64,000 bases of DNA from Brucella pseudogrignonensis (GCF_002252525.1 NZ_NNRM01000020.1:1-64000); one strand, 5' to 3'; positions 1 through 8,248 are shown, numbered from the stretch's first letter. Numbers and translations are program-made. The notes: generated by a model not told the origin, from the letters alone.

Positions 1-122
1 TCAACGTTCATTCATAAAAAAATACAAAGTTTCTTTCCACAGGGGATATGGTGGCTTTTAACTGAATTTCAACCGTTGCGGCGGGCTGATTCCCATTTTT
101 ACGACAATGAAATGACAAGCCA

Positions 123-1007
123 ATGCATTACTACTTCGGAATCGACGGCGGCGGCAGCGGATGCCGTGCAGTGCTGTCCGATGGAAACGGAGCCATTCTC
201 GGAAAGGGAGTATCCGGTCCCGCTAATATAGGAGCGGATACGGCAAATGCCATCCTGCATATAAAGGAAGCAGCCGAGCAGGCGCGTCTTCAGGTCGGCT
301 TGCCTTCTTCTATATATATAACGAGCGTTGCCGTACTTGGCCTTGCCGGTGCGAACTCACTTACCGACCATGCCGCCGCTTATAAGCAACTGCCGTTCGG
401 CAGAAGCAGTATCGTTTCCGATACGGTAACAGCTCTACAGGGCGCACTTGGAAATGGCGACGGTGCCATTGCAATTCTTGGAACCGGCTCGGCATTTGTG
501 AAAAGAACCGGCGACACGGTCGATGTTATTGGCGGGCGCGGCTTTATGCTAAGCGATCATGCAGGCGGAGCCCGTCTTGGCCGTGATCTTCTGGAGCAGA
601 CATTGCTGGTTTCAGATGGAATCAACGACGAAACGGAATTGACCAGAAAAACTCTCGGCAAGTTTGGTGACGCAGCAAGGCGGATCACGCAGTTCTCCCG
701 CACGGCAACTGCCGCTGATTATGCAGCCTTCGCCCCCATGGTGTTTGAGTTTGCAGCAAAGGGCGACCCTCTTGGCATGAAACTTGTTTCCGATGCCTGC
801 ATCATGATTGAGCGGAACCTGCGCGCCTTAGATATCAAAGCACTGGGGCGTTTCAGTATAACCGGCGGTTTGGCGGCATCTTATGCTGGGCTCGATTTGC
901 TACCGTATAAAGAGTTTTACACCCCGGCAAAGGGCGACAGTTTGCAAGGCGCTTTGGCTCTGGCCTTACAAAACGACAGAGATCAAGCGACTGCGACGCG
1001 AAAGTAA
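123..1007 (+). CDS. N-acetylglucosamine kinase-like BadF/BadG-family ATPase
   Basis: This 294-aa protein belongs to the BadF/BadG/BcrA/BcrD ATPase group, which includes cytosolic kinases for N-acetylglucosamine and related amino sugars. The N-terminal phosphate-binding motif GIDGGGSGCRAV is at residues 6-17. A candidate catalytic Asp lies in SDTVTAL (D100), and a second phosphate loop GTGS is at 120-123. The length fits the family. The shine-Dalgarno before the ATG is weak (GACAAG). Bases 1-122 show no gene. The sugar substrate is inferred; glucosamine or another amino sugar is also possible. Confidence 0.8.
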   Translation: MHYYFGIDGGGSGCRAVLSDGNGAILGKGVSGPANIGADTANAILHIKEAAEQARLQVGLPSSIYITSVAVLGLAGANSLTDHAAAYKQLPFGRSSIVSDTVTALQGALGNGDGAIAILGTGSAFVKRTGDTVDVIGGRGFMLSDHAGGARLGRDLLEQTLLVSDGINDETELTRKTLGKFGDAARRITQFSRTATAADYAAFAPMVFEFAAKGDPLGMKLVSDACIMIERNLRALDIKALGRFSITGGLAASYAGLDLLPYKEFYTPAKGDSLQGALALALQNDRDQATATRK

Positions 1008-1093
1008 CTTGCCGCAGGGTGCTTTCCTCCCTAATTCTTTTGTGAATACGCATTGGGATTGGATCGTCCGAAGGACATTGCAGCAGGGATGCT

Positions 1094-1528
1094 ATGCTAA
1101 CCAAAAAAGGCAAATACGGCCTGAAAGCCATGGTGCATCTTGCCGGTGTGTCTAATGGGCAGCTAGTTTCCGCAAGTGAGATTGCCGAAAGGCATCACAT
1201 CCCGCGTAAGTTTCTCGATAATATCTTCATCGAACTGCGCAATGCGGGCTTTGTGCTGAGTCGCAAAGGCAAGGGCGGCGGCTTTTGTCTGGCACGTCCC
1301 GCCAGCGAAATTCATATTGGCAATATTATCCGGGCACTGGACGGCGCGCTCGCACCAATCGCCTGCGCGAGCAAGACCGACTACCAGCCTTGCGATGACT
1401 GCGACGAGACCGAATGTGAAGTGCGGCACATGATGCTCGACGTGCGGGAAGCAATCGCCAATGTGCTCGACCATCGCACGCTTGCCGACAGCAGGGCTTC
1501 CGAAATCGCCGCGCTGTCGGCTGAGTAG
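1094..1528 (+). CDS. Rrf2-family transcriptional regulator
   Basis: This 144-aa DNA-binding protein has an Rrf2 winged helix: N-terminal KKGKYGLKAMVHLA, a recognition region around residues 28-60, and the typical glycine-rich wing KGKGGGF. Cysteines C91, C100, C103 and C108 sit where Rrf2 proteins bind an Fe-S cluster, so it is probably redox- or iron-responsive; cluster binding is inferred. Its target is unknown. It lies 86 bp downstream of the kinase gene and converges on the zinc GTPase gene with only 3 bp between their ends. Confidence 0.85.
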   Translation: MLTKKGKYGLKAMVHLAGVSNGQLVSASEIAERHHIPRKFLDNIFIELRNAGFVLSRKGKGGGFCLARPASEIHIGNIIRALDGALAPIACASKTDYQPCDDCDETECEVRHMMLDVREAIANVLDHRTLADSRASEIAALSAE

Positions 1529-1531
1529 TTT

Positions 1532-2731
1532 CTACGCTGCGACCGACCAGCTCGGAAACGGATCACTCAGGCGCAGCCAGCTTTCCGGCTTGAACACCTC
1601 TTCCGGCACAAGGCAGTCATCAAGCTCGGCGGTAATTGCAGCCCTGTTCATTGGATCAACGCCGATAAAGACGATCTCCTGCCGACGATCACCCCATTCG
1701 GCATCGAGATAGGGTTGCATTGCACGATGCCATTCCGGTTCTGCCGGCCAATAGCTGCGCGGAACTGCAGACCACCAGCGACCACGTTTGTTGGTACGGA
1801 CCAGCGCACCGGCCTGACTGAGTTCTCCTACATAATCAGGTCTTGTCGCCAGCCAGAAAAAACCCTTGGCACGGACAACACCCGGCCAGCTCTTATCGAT
1901 AAAGGCCTGAAAGCGGGCCGGATCGAAGGGACGTCGCGCACGATAGACGAAAGAGTGCACGCCATATTCTTCTGTTTCAGGCACATGATCGTTGAAGCCG
2001 TGAAGCTCTTTATACCAAAGAGGATGCTCATGGGCGCGATTGAAATCGAAACGTCTTGTATTGAGGATCGCATCAAGCCCGACCTGACCGAAATCCACTT
2101 CTTCAATTTGGGCATCGGGATTGAGCGACCGGATCACCTTGCGCGCAAGGTCTCGCTCCTCCACGCTCGCTGTCGAAATCTTGTTGAGTATCACGACATC
2201 TGCAAACTCGATCTGTTCGACCAGTAGGTCGACCAGCGTGCGCTCATCCTCATCGCCCAGCGATTCACCGCGGTCGCGCAGAAAATCATTAGAAGAATAG
2301 TCTTTCAGCAGATTGGCTGCATCAACCACCGTTACCATCGTATCGAGGCGCGCCAGATCGGACAGGCTTTCGCCCTTTTCATCTCGAAACTCAAAGGTTG
2401 CTGCCACCGGCAGAGGCTCCGATATGCCCGTCGATTCGATCAGCAGATAATCGAAGCGATCTTGAGCCGCAAGCTGGGCTACTTCTTTCAGAAGATCATC
2501 CCGCAAAGTGCAGCAGATGCAGCCATTGGTCATTTCAACGAGCTGTTCCTCGGTTCGGGATAGGTCGGCCCCACCCTCGCGCACAAGGGCCGCATCGATA
2601 TTGATTTCACTCATGTCATTGACGATCACCGCAACACGGCGGTTCTCGCGATTGTTGAGGACGTGATTGAGAAGGGTGGTCTTGCCTGCACCGAGAAAGC
2701 CGGAGAGTACAGTGACGGGAAGCCTTTTCAT
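1532..2731 (-). CDS. CobW/ZigA-family zinc-associated GTPase
   Basis: This is a G3E-family P-loop GTPase of 399 aa. The Walker A motif GFLGAGKTT is at residues 11-19, and the CxCC metal motif GCICC (C71, C73, C74) is present. The C-terminal half is a CobW C-terminal-like domain. The usual base-specificity motif NKxD reads NKIS here. Family members such as ZigA/ZNG1 transfer zinc to client enzymes; others serve cobalamin synthesis. A Zur-box-like dyad 59 bp upstream and the nearby znu locus favour a zinc-starvation role. It starts at ATG 2731. Confidence 0.85.
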   Translation of the reverse strand: MKRLPVTVLSGFLGAGKTTLLNHVLNNRENRRVAVIVNDMSEINIDAALVREGGADLSRTEEQLVEMTNGCICCTLRDDLLKEVAQLAAQDRFDYLLIESTGISEPLPVAATFEFRDEKGESLSDLARLDTMVTVVDAANLLKDYSSNDFLRDRGESLGDEDERTLVDLLVEQIEFADVVILNKISTASVEERDLARKVIRSLNPDAQIEEVDFGQVGLDAILNTRRFDFNRAHEHPLWYKELHGFNDHVPETEEYGVHSFVYRARRPFDPARFQAFIDKSWPGVVRAKGFFWLATRPDYVGELSQAGALVRTNKRGRWWSAVPRSYWPAEPEWHRAMQPYLDAEWGDRRQEIVFIGVDPMNRAAITAELDDCLVPEEVFKPESWLRLSDPFPSWSVAA

Positions 2732-2789
2732 GGCAACTCCTTTGCTGGCGGTTGTGAGATACGCTGCAGTAGCAGCGCTGCTGGCTATT

Positions 2790-2808
2790 AATGTTATATC
2801 ATTACATT
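2790..2808. promoter_or_regulatory. Zur-box-like dyad before the CobW/ZigA-family GTPase gene
   Basis: The 19-bp sequence AATGTTATATCATTACATT pairs at 7 of 9 arm positions. It matches the AT-rich GTTAT/ATTAC style of Zur operators and is 59 bp upstream of the GTPase start codon. It resembles the dyads between znuA and znuC at 4315-4352. Zur control is inferred from this likeness and the neighbourhood. Confidence 0.6.
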
Positions 2809-3036
2809 CGTTTGGCTAAAAAGAGGCGGCAAAGCCACCTTTTGAGAGATCCTATAAGAAAAATACTCGACGGATGATCCCGCGTGAGCAGGAATTCGTG
2901 TCGCGGCAATACATTGCAGAATCCCGACCTGTTCTTGAATGCCCGGCTTTACAAAGCATTCATCGCCTATCGAAGATGCCGGACCGCCCATACAGACAGC
3001 CCGGCACCACAACAGGTCGCTTCTGGGTGGGGCAGC

Positions 3037-3111
3037 CTAGTGGTCTAATTCCGACATTTGTAAGCGCCAAATATCGATGTTGAGCAAATGTCGGAATTTA
3101 AAGACCACTAG
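3037..3111. repeat. 75-bp inverted repeat element, copy 1
   Basis: The left arm 3037-3060 starts CTAGTGGTCT and ends CCGACATTTG. The right arm 3085-3111 is its reverse complement except for a 3-base insertion near the middle. The loop is 24 bases. Copy 2, only 12 bp away, has diverged arms of the same plan with a length difference at a similar place. Confidence 0.8.
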
Positions 3112-3123
3112 CAACATTGTAAC

Positions 3124-3201
3124 CTCGTGGATTTTTAGAATTTGACGTTTGAAACAGCATCAGTGTCGGCGGGCTATCAAACGTCAAATTCAATCCACGA
3201 G
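3124..3201. repeat. 78-bp inverted repeat element, copy 2
   Basis: The left arm 3124-3152 starts CTCGTGGATT and ends TTTGACGTTTGA. The right arm 3177-3201 is its reverse complement except for 4 bases. The arm aligns to copy 1 (CTAGTGG/CTCGTGG, ATTCCGAC/ATTTGACG), so the two are divergent members of one family in tandem. It lies just past the znuA stop and could also stabilise or end that transcript. Confidence 0.75.
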
Positions 3202-3219
3202 AACAAGGTGCGACCAGTG

Positions 3220-4266
3220 CTACTTCGACAAACAATTCTTGAGGGAATCGGCCAGATTGCGAATGAGCTGCGGGTAGAGATCCGGGCCGTCCTTCAATTC
3301 CGCGCCAAGCGGATCAAGGGTGCCGGCTTTGGCATCCGTTCCATCGATAACCGTATTGACCAGCTTTGGCTCAAACTGCGGCTCGGAGAACACGCAAACA
3401 GCGCCCAGTGATTTGATCTTTTCGTGAATATCCTTGATGCGTCCAGCACCCGGCGCCTTTTCAGGGCTCACAGTGATCGAGCCTGCAGCCTTCACGCCAA
3501 AGCGATTCTCGAAATACTGATATGCATCATGGAAGACAATGAACGGCTTGTCTTTTATCGGCTGAAGTTCGCTGTCGATATCTTTGGTCAGTGCATCGAG
3601 CTTGTCGGCATAGTCGGCAGCATTCTTTTCATATTGCGCGGCATGTTCAGGATCGTTTTCGCTCAGAACCTTGGCGATATCACCGACAAGAACCTTGCCG
3701 TTCTGTGGATCAAGCCAGAAGTGAAGATCATACTCGCCATGATGGTGGTGCTCATCGGTCTTTTCTGATGCTTCATCGGCGTGATTATGGTCGTCATGCT
3801 TCTTTTCATGCGCATGGTCATGAGCTTCGTGCTTGTGGCCCTCATGCTCATTGTTATGCGCGTGCTCGCCTTCCTCGCCGCCATGATCATGCGCCTCAAA
3901 CGGGCCGCCTTCGCGGAATTTGAGCTTCGTCAGCCCTTCGGCTTCGCCAAGTGCAACAACCTTGGCACCCTCGCCCAATGTGTCGAAAGGTTTGTCGAGG
4001 AAGGTTTCCATCGAAGGCCCGGCCCAGAAAATCACCTTGGCATGTTCAATGGCTTCGGCATCCGATGGCTTCAGACTATAGGAATGCTCAGAGCCTGCGC
4101 CCTGAACAATGAGCTTCGGCTCGCCCACACCCTGCATAACTGCTGCGACAAGCGAATGCAGCGGCTTGATGGAAACAACGACGCCTTCGCGCTCGGCGGC
4201 TGATGCCGCGGTGCCGAAAACCGCCATAAATGCAGATGCCATAAGCAGGGAGCGGAGATGTTTCAT
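3220..4266 (-). CDS. znuA: Zinc ABC transporter substrate-binding protein ZnuA
   Basis: This is the periplasmic zinc-binding component of the ZnuABC importer, 348 aa. A signal peptide covers about residues 1-23. Candidate zinc ligands are H37 in the SIKPLHSLV motif, H61 in GSEHSYSLKPSD and H182 in DLHFWLDP. The charged loop at residues 126-176 is crowded with histidines, as in zinc-type cluster A-I binding proteins, and probably buffers or samples zinc. It diverges from znuC across 258 bp that hold two Zur-like dyads. Confidence 0.95.
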   Translation of the reverse strand: MKHLRSLLMASAFMAVFGTAASAAEREGVVVSIKPLHSLVAAVMQGVGEPKLIVQGAGSEHSYSLKPSDAEAIEHAKVIFWAGPSMETFLDKPFDTLGEGAKVVALGEAEGLTKLKFREGGPFEAHDHGGEEGEHAHNNEHEGHKHEAHDHAHEKKHDDHNHADEASEKTDEHHHHGEYDLHFWLDPQNGKVLVGDIAKVLSENDPEHAAQYEKNAADYADKLDALTKDIDSELQPIKDKPFIVFHDAYQYFENRFGVKAAGSITVSPEKAPGAGRIKDIHEKIKSLGAVCVFSEPQFEPKLVNTVIDGTDAKAGTLDPLGAELKDGPDLYPQLIRNLADSLKNCLSK

Positions 4267-4314
4267 GGGTCTCTCTTGAAGAATTCGCCGAGGGGAACAA
4301 CATAGATAAGTGAT

Positions 4315-4331
4315 ATGTTATTTTATTACGT
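4315..4331. promoter_or_regulatory. Zur-like dyad 1 in the znuA-znuC divergent promoter
   Basis: The sequence ATGTTATTTTATTACGT is an imperfect dyad of the Zur type, 49 bp from the znuA start. It has the same GTTAT...ATTAC core as the site before the zinc GTPase gene. Zur repression of znuA and znuCB under zinc sufficiency is well established in related bacteria; its use of this site is inferred. Confidence 0.6.
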
Positions 4332-4337
4332 CATTTG

Positions 4338-4352
4338 CGTTATGCTATAACG
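4338..4352. promoter_or_regulatory. Zur-like dyad 2 in the znuA-znuC divergent promoter
   Basis: CGTTATGCTATAACG is a perfect 6-bp inverted repeat around 3 bases, 6 bp from dyad 1 and 173 bp before the znuC start. Two operators for two divergent promoters would be a sensible arrangement, but promoter elements were not resolved. Confidence 0.6.
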
Positions 4353-4524
4353 TCTGCAATAAGGAGATACAACCTCTTTTTGGAGAAATGTGCACAGCCG
4401 AGAGACGGCCAAGGCAAACAGACCCGAATCGGCATACTCTCCCTAATTCTTGAGACAAGAATTTTAGAACGCACGATTCATTTTACCAAAAGCATCGTTA
4501 AAGGCAGCGAAAGCTCAAATTAGA

Positions 4525-5427
4525 ATGGCCCATAAGACCGCCCTCCCCGCGCATTCAGAGCGGGAACCATTGATCGAGCTGAAAGGCGCCGGCGTTTATC
4601 GCGACGGGCGATGGCTTGTGCGCAATGTTGATCTTGCCGTCCATCGCGGCGAGATCGTTACGCTGATTGGACCGAACGGCGCGGGAAAAAGCACCACTGC
4701 CAAAATGGCTCTGCGCGTTTTGAAGCCCGATGAGGGCGCAATCGTCCATAAAAGCGGCCTTCGCATCGGCTACGTGCCGCAGAAGATCAATATTGATCGT
4801 ACCATGCCGCTCTCGGTCGAGCGTTTAATGACGCTGACTGGTCCCCTCGGCAAAGGTGAAATTGCGGATGCCCTTCAGGCGGTCGGCATTTCCCATCTCC
4901 TGAAAGCCGAGATTGCCAATCTTTCTGGTGGCGAGTTTCAGCGCGCCCTCATGGCACGCGCTTTGGCACGCAAACCCGACATTATGGTATTGGATGAGCC
5001 GGTACAGGGCGTAGACTTTTCCGGTGAAGCCGCACTTTACGAGCTGATTGCAAAACTGCGCGACGATACCGGTTGCGGTGTCCTGCTGATTTCACACGAT
5101 CTGCATCTGGTGATGGCAGCAACAGATCGCGTTATCTGCCTGAACGGTCATGTCTGCTGCAGTGGAACACCGCGCGATGTGACCTCAAGTCCCGAATATA
5201 CGCGACTTTTCGGCAGCCGAGCGGTCGCTCCGCTTGCTGTTTATGAACATCACCACGATCATACCCACCTGCCCGATGGCCGCGTACTTCATGCCGATGG
5301 TTCTGTAACCGATCATTGTCATGCCGATGACGGTCATCATCACGATCATCATGAACATGATCACGGTGGGAACGGGCACGAAGGCCACAACAATCACGGG
5401 CATCACGGGGAAAAGCCACATGCTTGA
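4525..5427 (+). CDS. znuC: Zinc ABC transporter ATPase ZnuC with a long His-rich tail
   Basis: This is the ATPase of the zinc importer, 300 aa. The Walker A motif GPNGAGKST is at residues 49-57, the signature LSGGEFQRA at 133-141, Walker B IMVLDEP at 153-159 and the switch histidine in SHDLHLV near 191. Residues 241-299 form an unusual His/Asp-rich tail with clusters such as HHHDHHEHDH. Typical ZnuC proteins lack so long a tail. Its last codons overlap znuB by 8 bp, implying translational coupling. Confidence 0.95.
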   Translation: MAHKTALPAHSEREPLIELKGAGVYRDGRWLVRNVDLAVHRGEIVTLIGPNGAGKSTTAKMALRVLKPDEGAIVHKSGLRIGYVPQKINIDRTMPLSVERLMTLTGPLGKGEIADALQAVGISHLLKAEIANLSGGEFQRALMARALARKPDIMVLDEPVQGVDFSGEAALYELIAKLRDDTGCGVLLISHDLHLVMAATDRVICLNGHVCCSGTPRDVTSSPEYTRLFGSRAVAPLAVYEHHHDHTHLPDGRVLHADGSVTDHCHADDGHHHDHHEHDHGGNGHEGHNNHGHHGEKPHA

Positions 5428-6238
5428 TGACTTTTTCACCCGCGCCCTCATTGCCGGTGTCGGTCTGGCGCTGACCACGGGTCCGCTTGGCTGTTTCATT
5501 GTGTGGCGCCGCATGGCCTATTTTGGCGACACGATGGCCCATTCAGCACTGCTGGGTGTAGCACTTGCTCTTATCTTCGACATCAATTTGATGATCGGGG
5601 TTTTTGCCGTTTCCGTCATGATTTCGGCAATTCTTCTGCTTTTGCAGCGACGCCATACGTTATCGGCAGATTCCCTGCTCGGCATTCTGTCCCATGCGAC
5701 CTTGTCGCTTGGTCTGGTGATCGTGGCTTTCATGACCTGGGTGCGCATCGATCTGCTCTCGTTCCTTTTCGGCGATTTGCTTGCAGTTTCGCGTATCGAC
5801 ATTGCCTTCATCTATGGCGGCGGCATTCTCGTTCTGGGTGTCATTGCCTGGCTCTGGCGCCCTTTGCTGGCTGCAACCGTCAGCGAGGACATTGCGCGTG
5901 CGGAAGGGATGAACCCTGCCGTCTCGCGGATTGTCTTCATGTTACTTCTGGCGATTGTGATTGCCATTGCGATGAAGATCGTCGGCATTCTGCTGATTAC
6001 ATCGCTTCTGATCATTCCCGCAGCGACCGCCCGGCGCTTTTCCTCCACACCGGAGAGAATGGCCATTCTCGCATCTGTGATTGGTGCGCTCGGCGTCATT
6101 GGCGGGCTATATGGCTCTGTCCAGTTCGACACGCCATCCGGCCCATCGATCGTGGTTGCCGCACTTGCTATTTTCATTTTCAGCCTCTTGCCCCTACATA
6201 AAGGGGAGGCATCACTGAAACGGACCGCTGGCCAATGA
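5420..6238 (+). CDS. znuB: Zinc ABC transporter permease ZnuB
   Basis: This 272-aa integral membrane permease is of the ABC-3 family, with about eight hydrophobic spans. The chosen start is ATG 5420 (MLDDFFTRALIAG), inside the end of znuC. A longer frame from 5321 would encode a non-membrane leader that is only the shadow of the znuC His tail. The family motif FGDTMAHSALLG lies near residue 35. Its stop overlaps the zur start (ATGA). Confidence 0.94.
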   Translation: MLDDFFTRALIAGVGLALTTGPLGCFIVWRRMAYFGDTMAHSALLGVALALIFDINLMIGVFAVSVMISAILLLLQRRHTLSADSLLGILSHATLSLGLVIVAFMTWVRIDLLSFLFGDLLAVSRIDIAFIYGGGILVLGVIAWLWRPLLAATVSEDIARAEGMNPAVSRIVFMLLLAIVIAIAMKIVGILLITSLLIIPAATARRFSSTPERMAILASVIGALGVIGGLYGSVQFDTPSGPSIVVAALAIFIFSLLPLHKGEASLKRTAGQ

Positions 6239-6657
6239 GCAATCATCACCACCATCATAACCATGCATCGCATGATCTGACCCGCAATCAGACGCTCGTT
6301 TTCAACGTGCTGTCCAAGGCGGATGGTCCTCTCAGCGCCTATACGATCCTCGATCAGCTCCGTGACGACGGTTTCCGTGCGCCGCTGCAGGTCTATCGGG
6401 CGCTCGAAAAGCTGCTCGAATTTGGCATGGTGCATCGCCTTGAAAGCCTCAACGCTTTTGTTGCCTGTGCTCATCCGCAATGCCACCAGCACGGATTGAT
6501 TGCTTTTGCGATTTGCGAGCAATGCGGTCAGGTGACAGAGTTTTCCGATCCGGCCATCGAAAATCTCGTTAGCGCCTGGAGCCTCCAAAGCGGGTTCAAG
6601 TCACGCAAAACCACGCTGGAACTGCGTGGTCGCTGTGAAAAATGCGGTGAGCATTGA
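6235..6657 (+). CDS. zur: Zinc uptake regulator Zur (Fur family)
   Basis: This is the zinc-sensing repressor, 140 aa, with an N-terminal winged helix and a C-terminal dimerisation domain. Two CxxC pairs (C94/C97 and C134/C137) provide the structural zinc site, and the His/Cys stretch CAHPQCHQHG supplies sensing ligands. The N-terminus has a run of histidines at residues 4-8. It is the last gene of znuC-znuB-zur, so it is probably autoregulated through the dyads upstream of znuC. Confidence 0.93.
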   Translation: MSNHHHHHNHASHDLTRNQTLVFNVLSKADGPLSAYTILDQLRDDGFRAPLQVYRALEKLLEFGMVHRLESLNAFVACAHPQCHQHGLIAFAICEQCGQVTEFSDPAIENLVSAWSLQSGFKSRKTTLELRGRCEKCGEH

Positions 6658-6682
6658 ACTTAGGTAACGCTTACTAAAGCGA

Positions 6683-6720
6683 TGCCTGCTATATTTTCCC
6701 TTCAAGGGGAACAGCAGGCA
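6683..6720 (+). promoter_or_regulatory. Hairpin covering the ribosome site of the PilZ gene
   Basis: TGCCTGCT at 6683-6690 pairs with AGCAGGCA at 6713-6720, and TTCCC pairs with GGGGA inside. The 3' arm holds the only plausible Shine-Dalgarno (AGG, 9 bases before ATG 6728). There is no T run, so a translation-control hairpin fits better than a terminator. This is inferred from sequence only. Confidence 0.45.
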
Positions 6721-6727
6721 GAAATTT

Positions 6728-7063
6728 ATGGTACGCAACAAGCCGTCTCAGGAGCGACGTAAGGAGGAGCGACAGCGTACGCGGCTGCGATCAGGCAAGG
6801 TTATCGATCTTGATGGTCGGTTCATTATCGAATGCCAGTTCAGCGATATTGCTCCACACGGCGCACGGTTGAGAATCACCGAAGTTCCCAGTCTTCCCGA
6901 ACGCTTCTGGCTGTTTGACGATCATTATGCGCGCGCACTTCTGGCGCAGATTGTCTGGCGTGAAAAACGTGAAGTCGGCATCCAGTTTACTGTAGATCCT
7001 TCCCTGCCCCCGTTGGATGACGAACGTCTAAGCCAGCTGGCAGGAAAGTACTATTCGCTCTAA
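6728..7063 (+). CDS. PilZ-domain protein
   Basis: This is a single PilZ domain of 111 aa. It has an arginine-rich N-terminal box (RRKEERQRTRLR, residues 10-21) and the second motif as DIAPHG (40-45), where the usual serine of DxSxxG is alanine. PilZ proteins bind cyclic di-GMP and often tune flagellar motors or polysaccharide synthesis. The changed motif leaves binding uncertain. It lies between the zinc locus and the flagellar block and converges on the latter. Confidence 0.8.
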   Translation: MVRNKPSQERRKEERQRTRLRSGKVIDLDGRFIIECQFSDIAPHGARLRITEVPSLPERFWLFDDHYARALLAQIVWREKREVGIQFTVDPSLPPLDDERLSQLAGKYYSL

Positions 7064-7069
7064 CTACTT

Positions 7070-7165
7070 ATTTTTATTGCATTATCCAACGCATCGCAGC
7101 AGGAAAAGAAATCGGTCCGGCGAACTGATTTCTCTGCGGAGGCGCTCCGCACTTTGCAGGAAATG
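7070..7165. repeat. Diverged intergenic mosaic repeat with an inserted hairpin module
   Basis: The left part (TTTTTATTGCATTATCCAAC) and the right part (CTCCGCACTTTGCAGGAAAT) match the two halves of the module at 27446-27494 and 43351-43400. Here an extra block of about 50 bases separates them, including the dyads GAAATC/GATTTC (7108-7132) and GCGGAG/CTCCGC (7136-7150). It sits between convergent gene ends. Confidence 0.6.
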
Positions 7166-7172
7166 CTGTGAA

Positions 7173-7688
7173 TTAGTGTTCGGCCGACGCCTGCTTGCCC
7201 GCTGTATCCGGTGATACCCCACCGCCACGCATATTCATGGCGCGGATTTCTTCAGCGGAAATATAATTGAACTGCTCGACGAGCAGGTCTTTGATGACCG
7301 GCTCTGGAAAACGTGCATTCAAATCGGTGATCACCGATGCCCGAACATCCTCAAACTTCACTTTCTCGACTTCTTTCGTATCCGAGTAGCTGCCGTAGAA
7401 CTTACGGAAAATCTCGTCACTGATGAAATATTCGAGCGGAACCGTGATCTTTTTCCGGATATTCGAATCGATAGTATAAACCAGCTGCGTCACGACATAG
7501 CCGGCGACGCTGCCATTGGAGATGATGGGAACGCTCATCACATCCGTTTTCACGTAATCGAGCCCGCCGAATCCTCCGGCCTCCGCTTTCACCTCACCAG
7601 ATGATCCATCATTCTGGCGAACGGCGAAAAACAGCGAGCCCAAAGCGACTGCACAGATCCAGAGGCCAATTACGATTGTGCGGATCAT
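7173..7688 (-). CDS. Membrane-anchored FliL-like protein of unknown function
   Basis: This 171-aa protein has one N-terminal membrane span (residues 3-23) and a periplasmic domain. The distal part (FEDVRASVITDLNARF..PVIKDLLVEQFNYIS) recalls the C-terminal plan of FliL, which supports stator function, but a separate fliL is present at 28259. The start overlaps the end of the flgN-like gene (ATGA), so they are co-translated. A flagellar basal-body role is inferred from context. Confidence 0.6.
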   Translation of the reverse strand: MIRTIVIGLWICAVALGSLFFAVRQNDGSSGEVKAEAGGFGGLDYVKTDVMSVPIISNGSVAGYVVTQLVYTIDSNIRKKITVPLEYFISDEIFRKFYGSYSDTKEVEKVKFEDVRASVITDLNARFPEPVIKDLLVEQFNYISAEEIRAMNMRGGGVSPDTAGKQASAEH

Positions 7689-8140
7689 CTTGCGTGACCG
7701 AGCCTCGCGCTCTGCATGCTGTAAGTGCCATCGGCATCCTGCGTTTCAAGCGCACCGCGAATAAGATCGGCCAGCTCGCCAACAGCGCGCAGATGCAGCT
7801 GCAGCGCTTCGCAATTTTTCTCAAGCTTCTGCTTGAGGCTATCGAGCAATGGCTGCAATCCCTTCATCGTCGCAGGCTCAGCAAGGCTTGCAGCCTTCTT
7901 GATTGCCTTGTTGAAGTCGTACAGGCCACGGCTCTTGCGTGAATTAATCTCAGCAAGATCTGGATGACCGCCTTCAAGCAAAAGACGAGTTTCAGTATCA
8001 ATGACGTCCTCAAGACGCTGGATTGCACGCACGACCGGCGTGAGTACAGGCTGCTGTTCCAGTTCCTGAACCGGGTCTGCCTCCAGTGCTGCTTCCGCCA
8101 CTTGCGGCAGCAGGCTGATTTCGGAGCTTGTGTCAGTCAT
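7685..8140 (-). CDS. flgN: FlgN-like flagellar chaperone
   Basis: This 151-aa, mostly helical acidic protein has the size and heptad pattern of FlgN, the cytosolic chaperone for the hook-filament junction proteins FlgK and FlgL. The chosen start is ATG 8140 (MTDTSSEIS), preceded by GAGGA; a TTG 15 bases earlier overlaps that site and is less likely. It lies between flgJ and the FliL-like gene. Sequence likeness to FlgN is weak, so the name rests on fold features and position. Confidence 0.6.
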   Translation of the reverse strand: MTDTSSEISLLPQVAEAALEADPVQELEQQPVLTPVVRAIQRLEDVIDTETRLLLEGGHPDLAEINSRKSRGLYDFNKAIKKAASLAEPATMKGLQPLLDSLKQKLEKNCEALQLHLRAVGELADLIRGALETQDADGTYSMQSARLGHAR

Positions 8141-8248
8141 TTTCGGGTTCCTCAATTATATGTATTAGCAGGTCGCAGTCTTATTCGCCGGTCAGGTCTT
8201 GGAAAGATTTCTGTCCTGACCGCTCGATTCTGTGCTCAATGTTCAGCA

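Larger units (their letters stand above)
2732..3219. other. 488-bp intergenic region with Zur-like dyad and two long inverted repeats
   Basis: This gap separates the 5' end of the zinc GTPase gene from the 3' end of znuA, which is also on the minus strand. It holds a Zur-like dyad (2790-2808) and two adjacent related inverted repeats (3037-3111 and 3124-3201). Bases 2809-3036 contain short reading frames on both strands, but none has a ribosome site or a recognisable product, so no gene is called. Confidence 0.7.

Noticed and set aside
2794-3083. Short frames in the gap before znuA
   Set aside because: They overlap on both strands, lack ribosome sites and have no recognisable product.
3037-3201. 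Inverted repeats as insertion-sequence ends
   Set aside because: No transposase frame lies between or beside them, and no target duplication is evident.
4335-4523. 62-codon frame before znuC
   Set aside because: It starts with TTG inside the Zur-like dyad and has no ribosome site; the region is better explained as promoter and leader.
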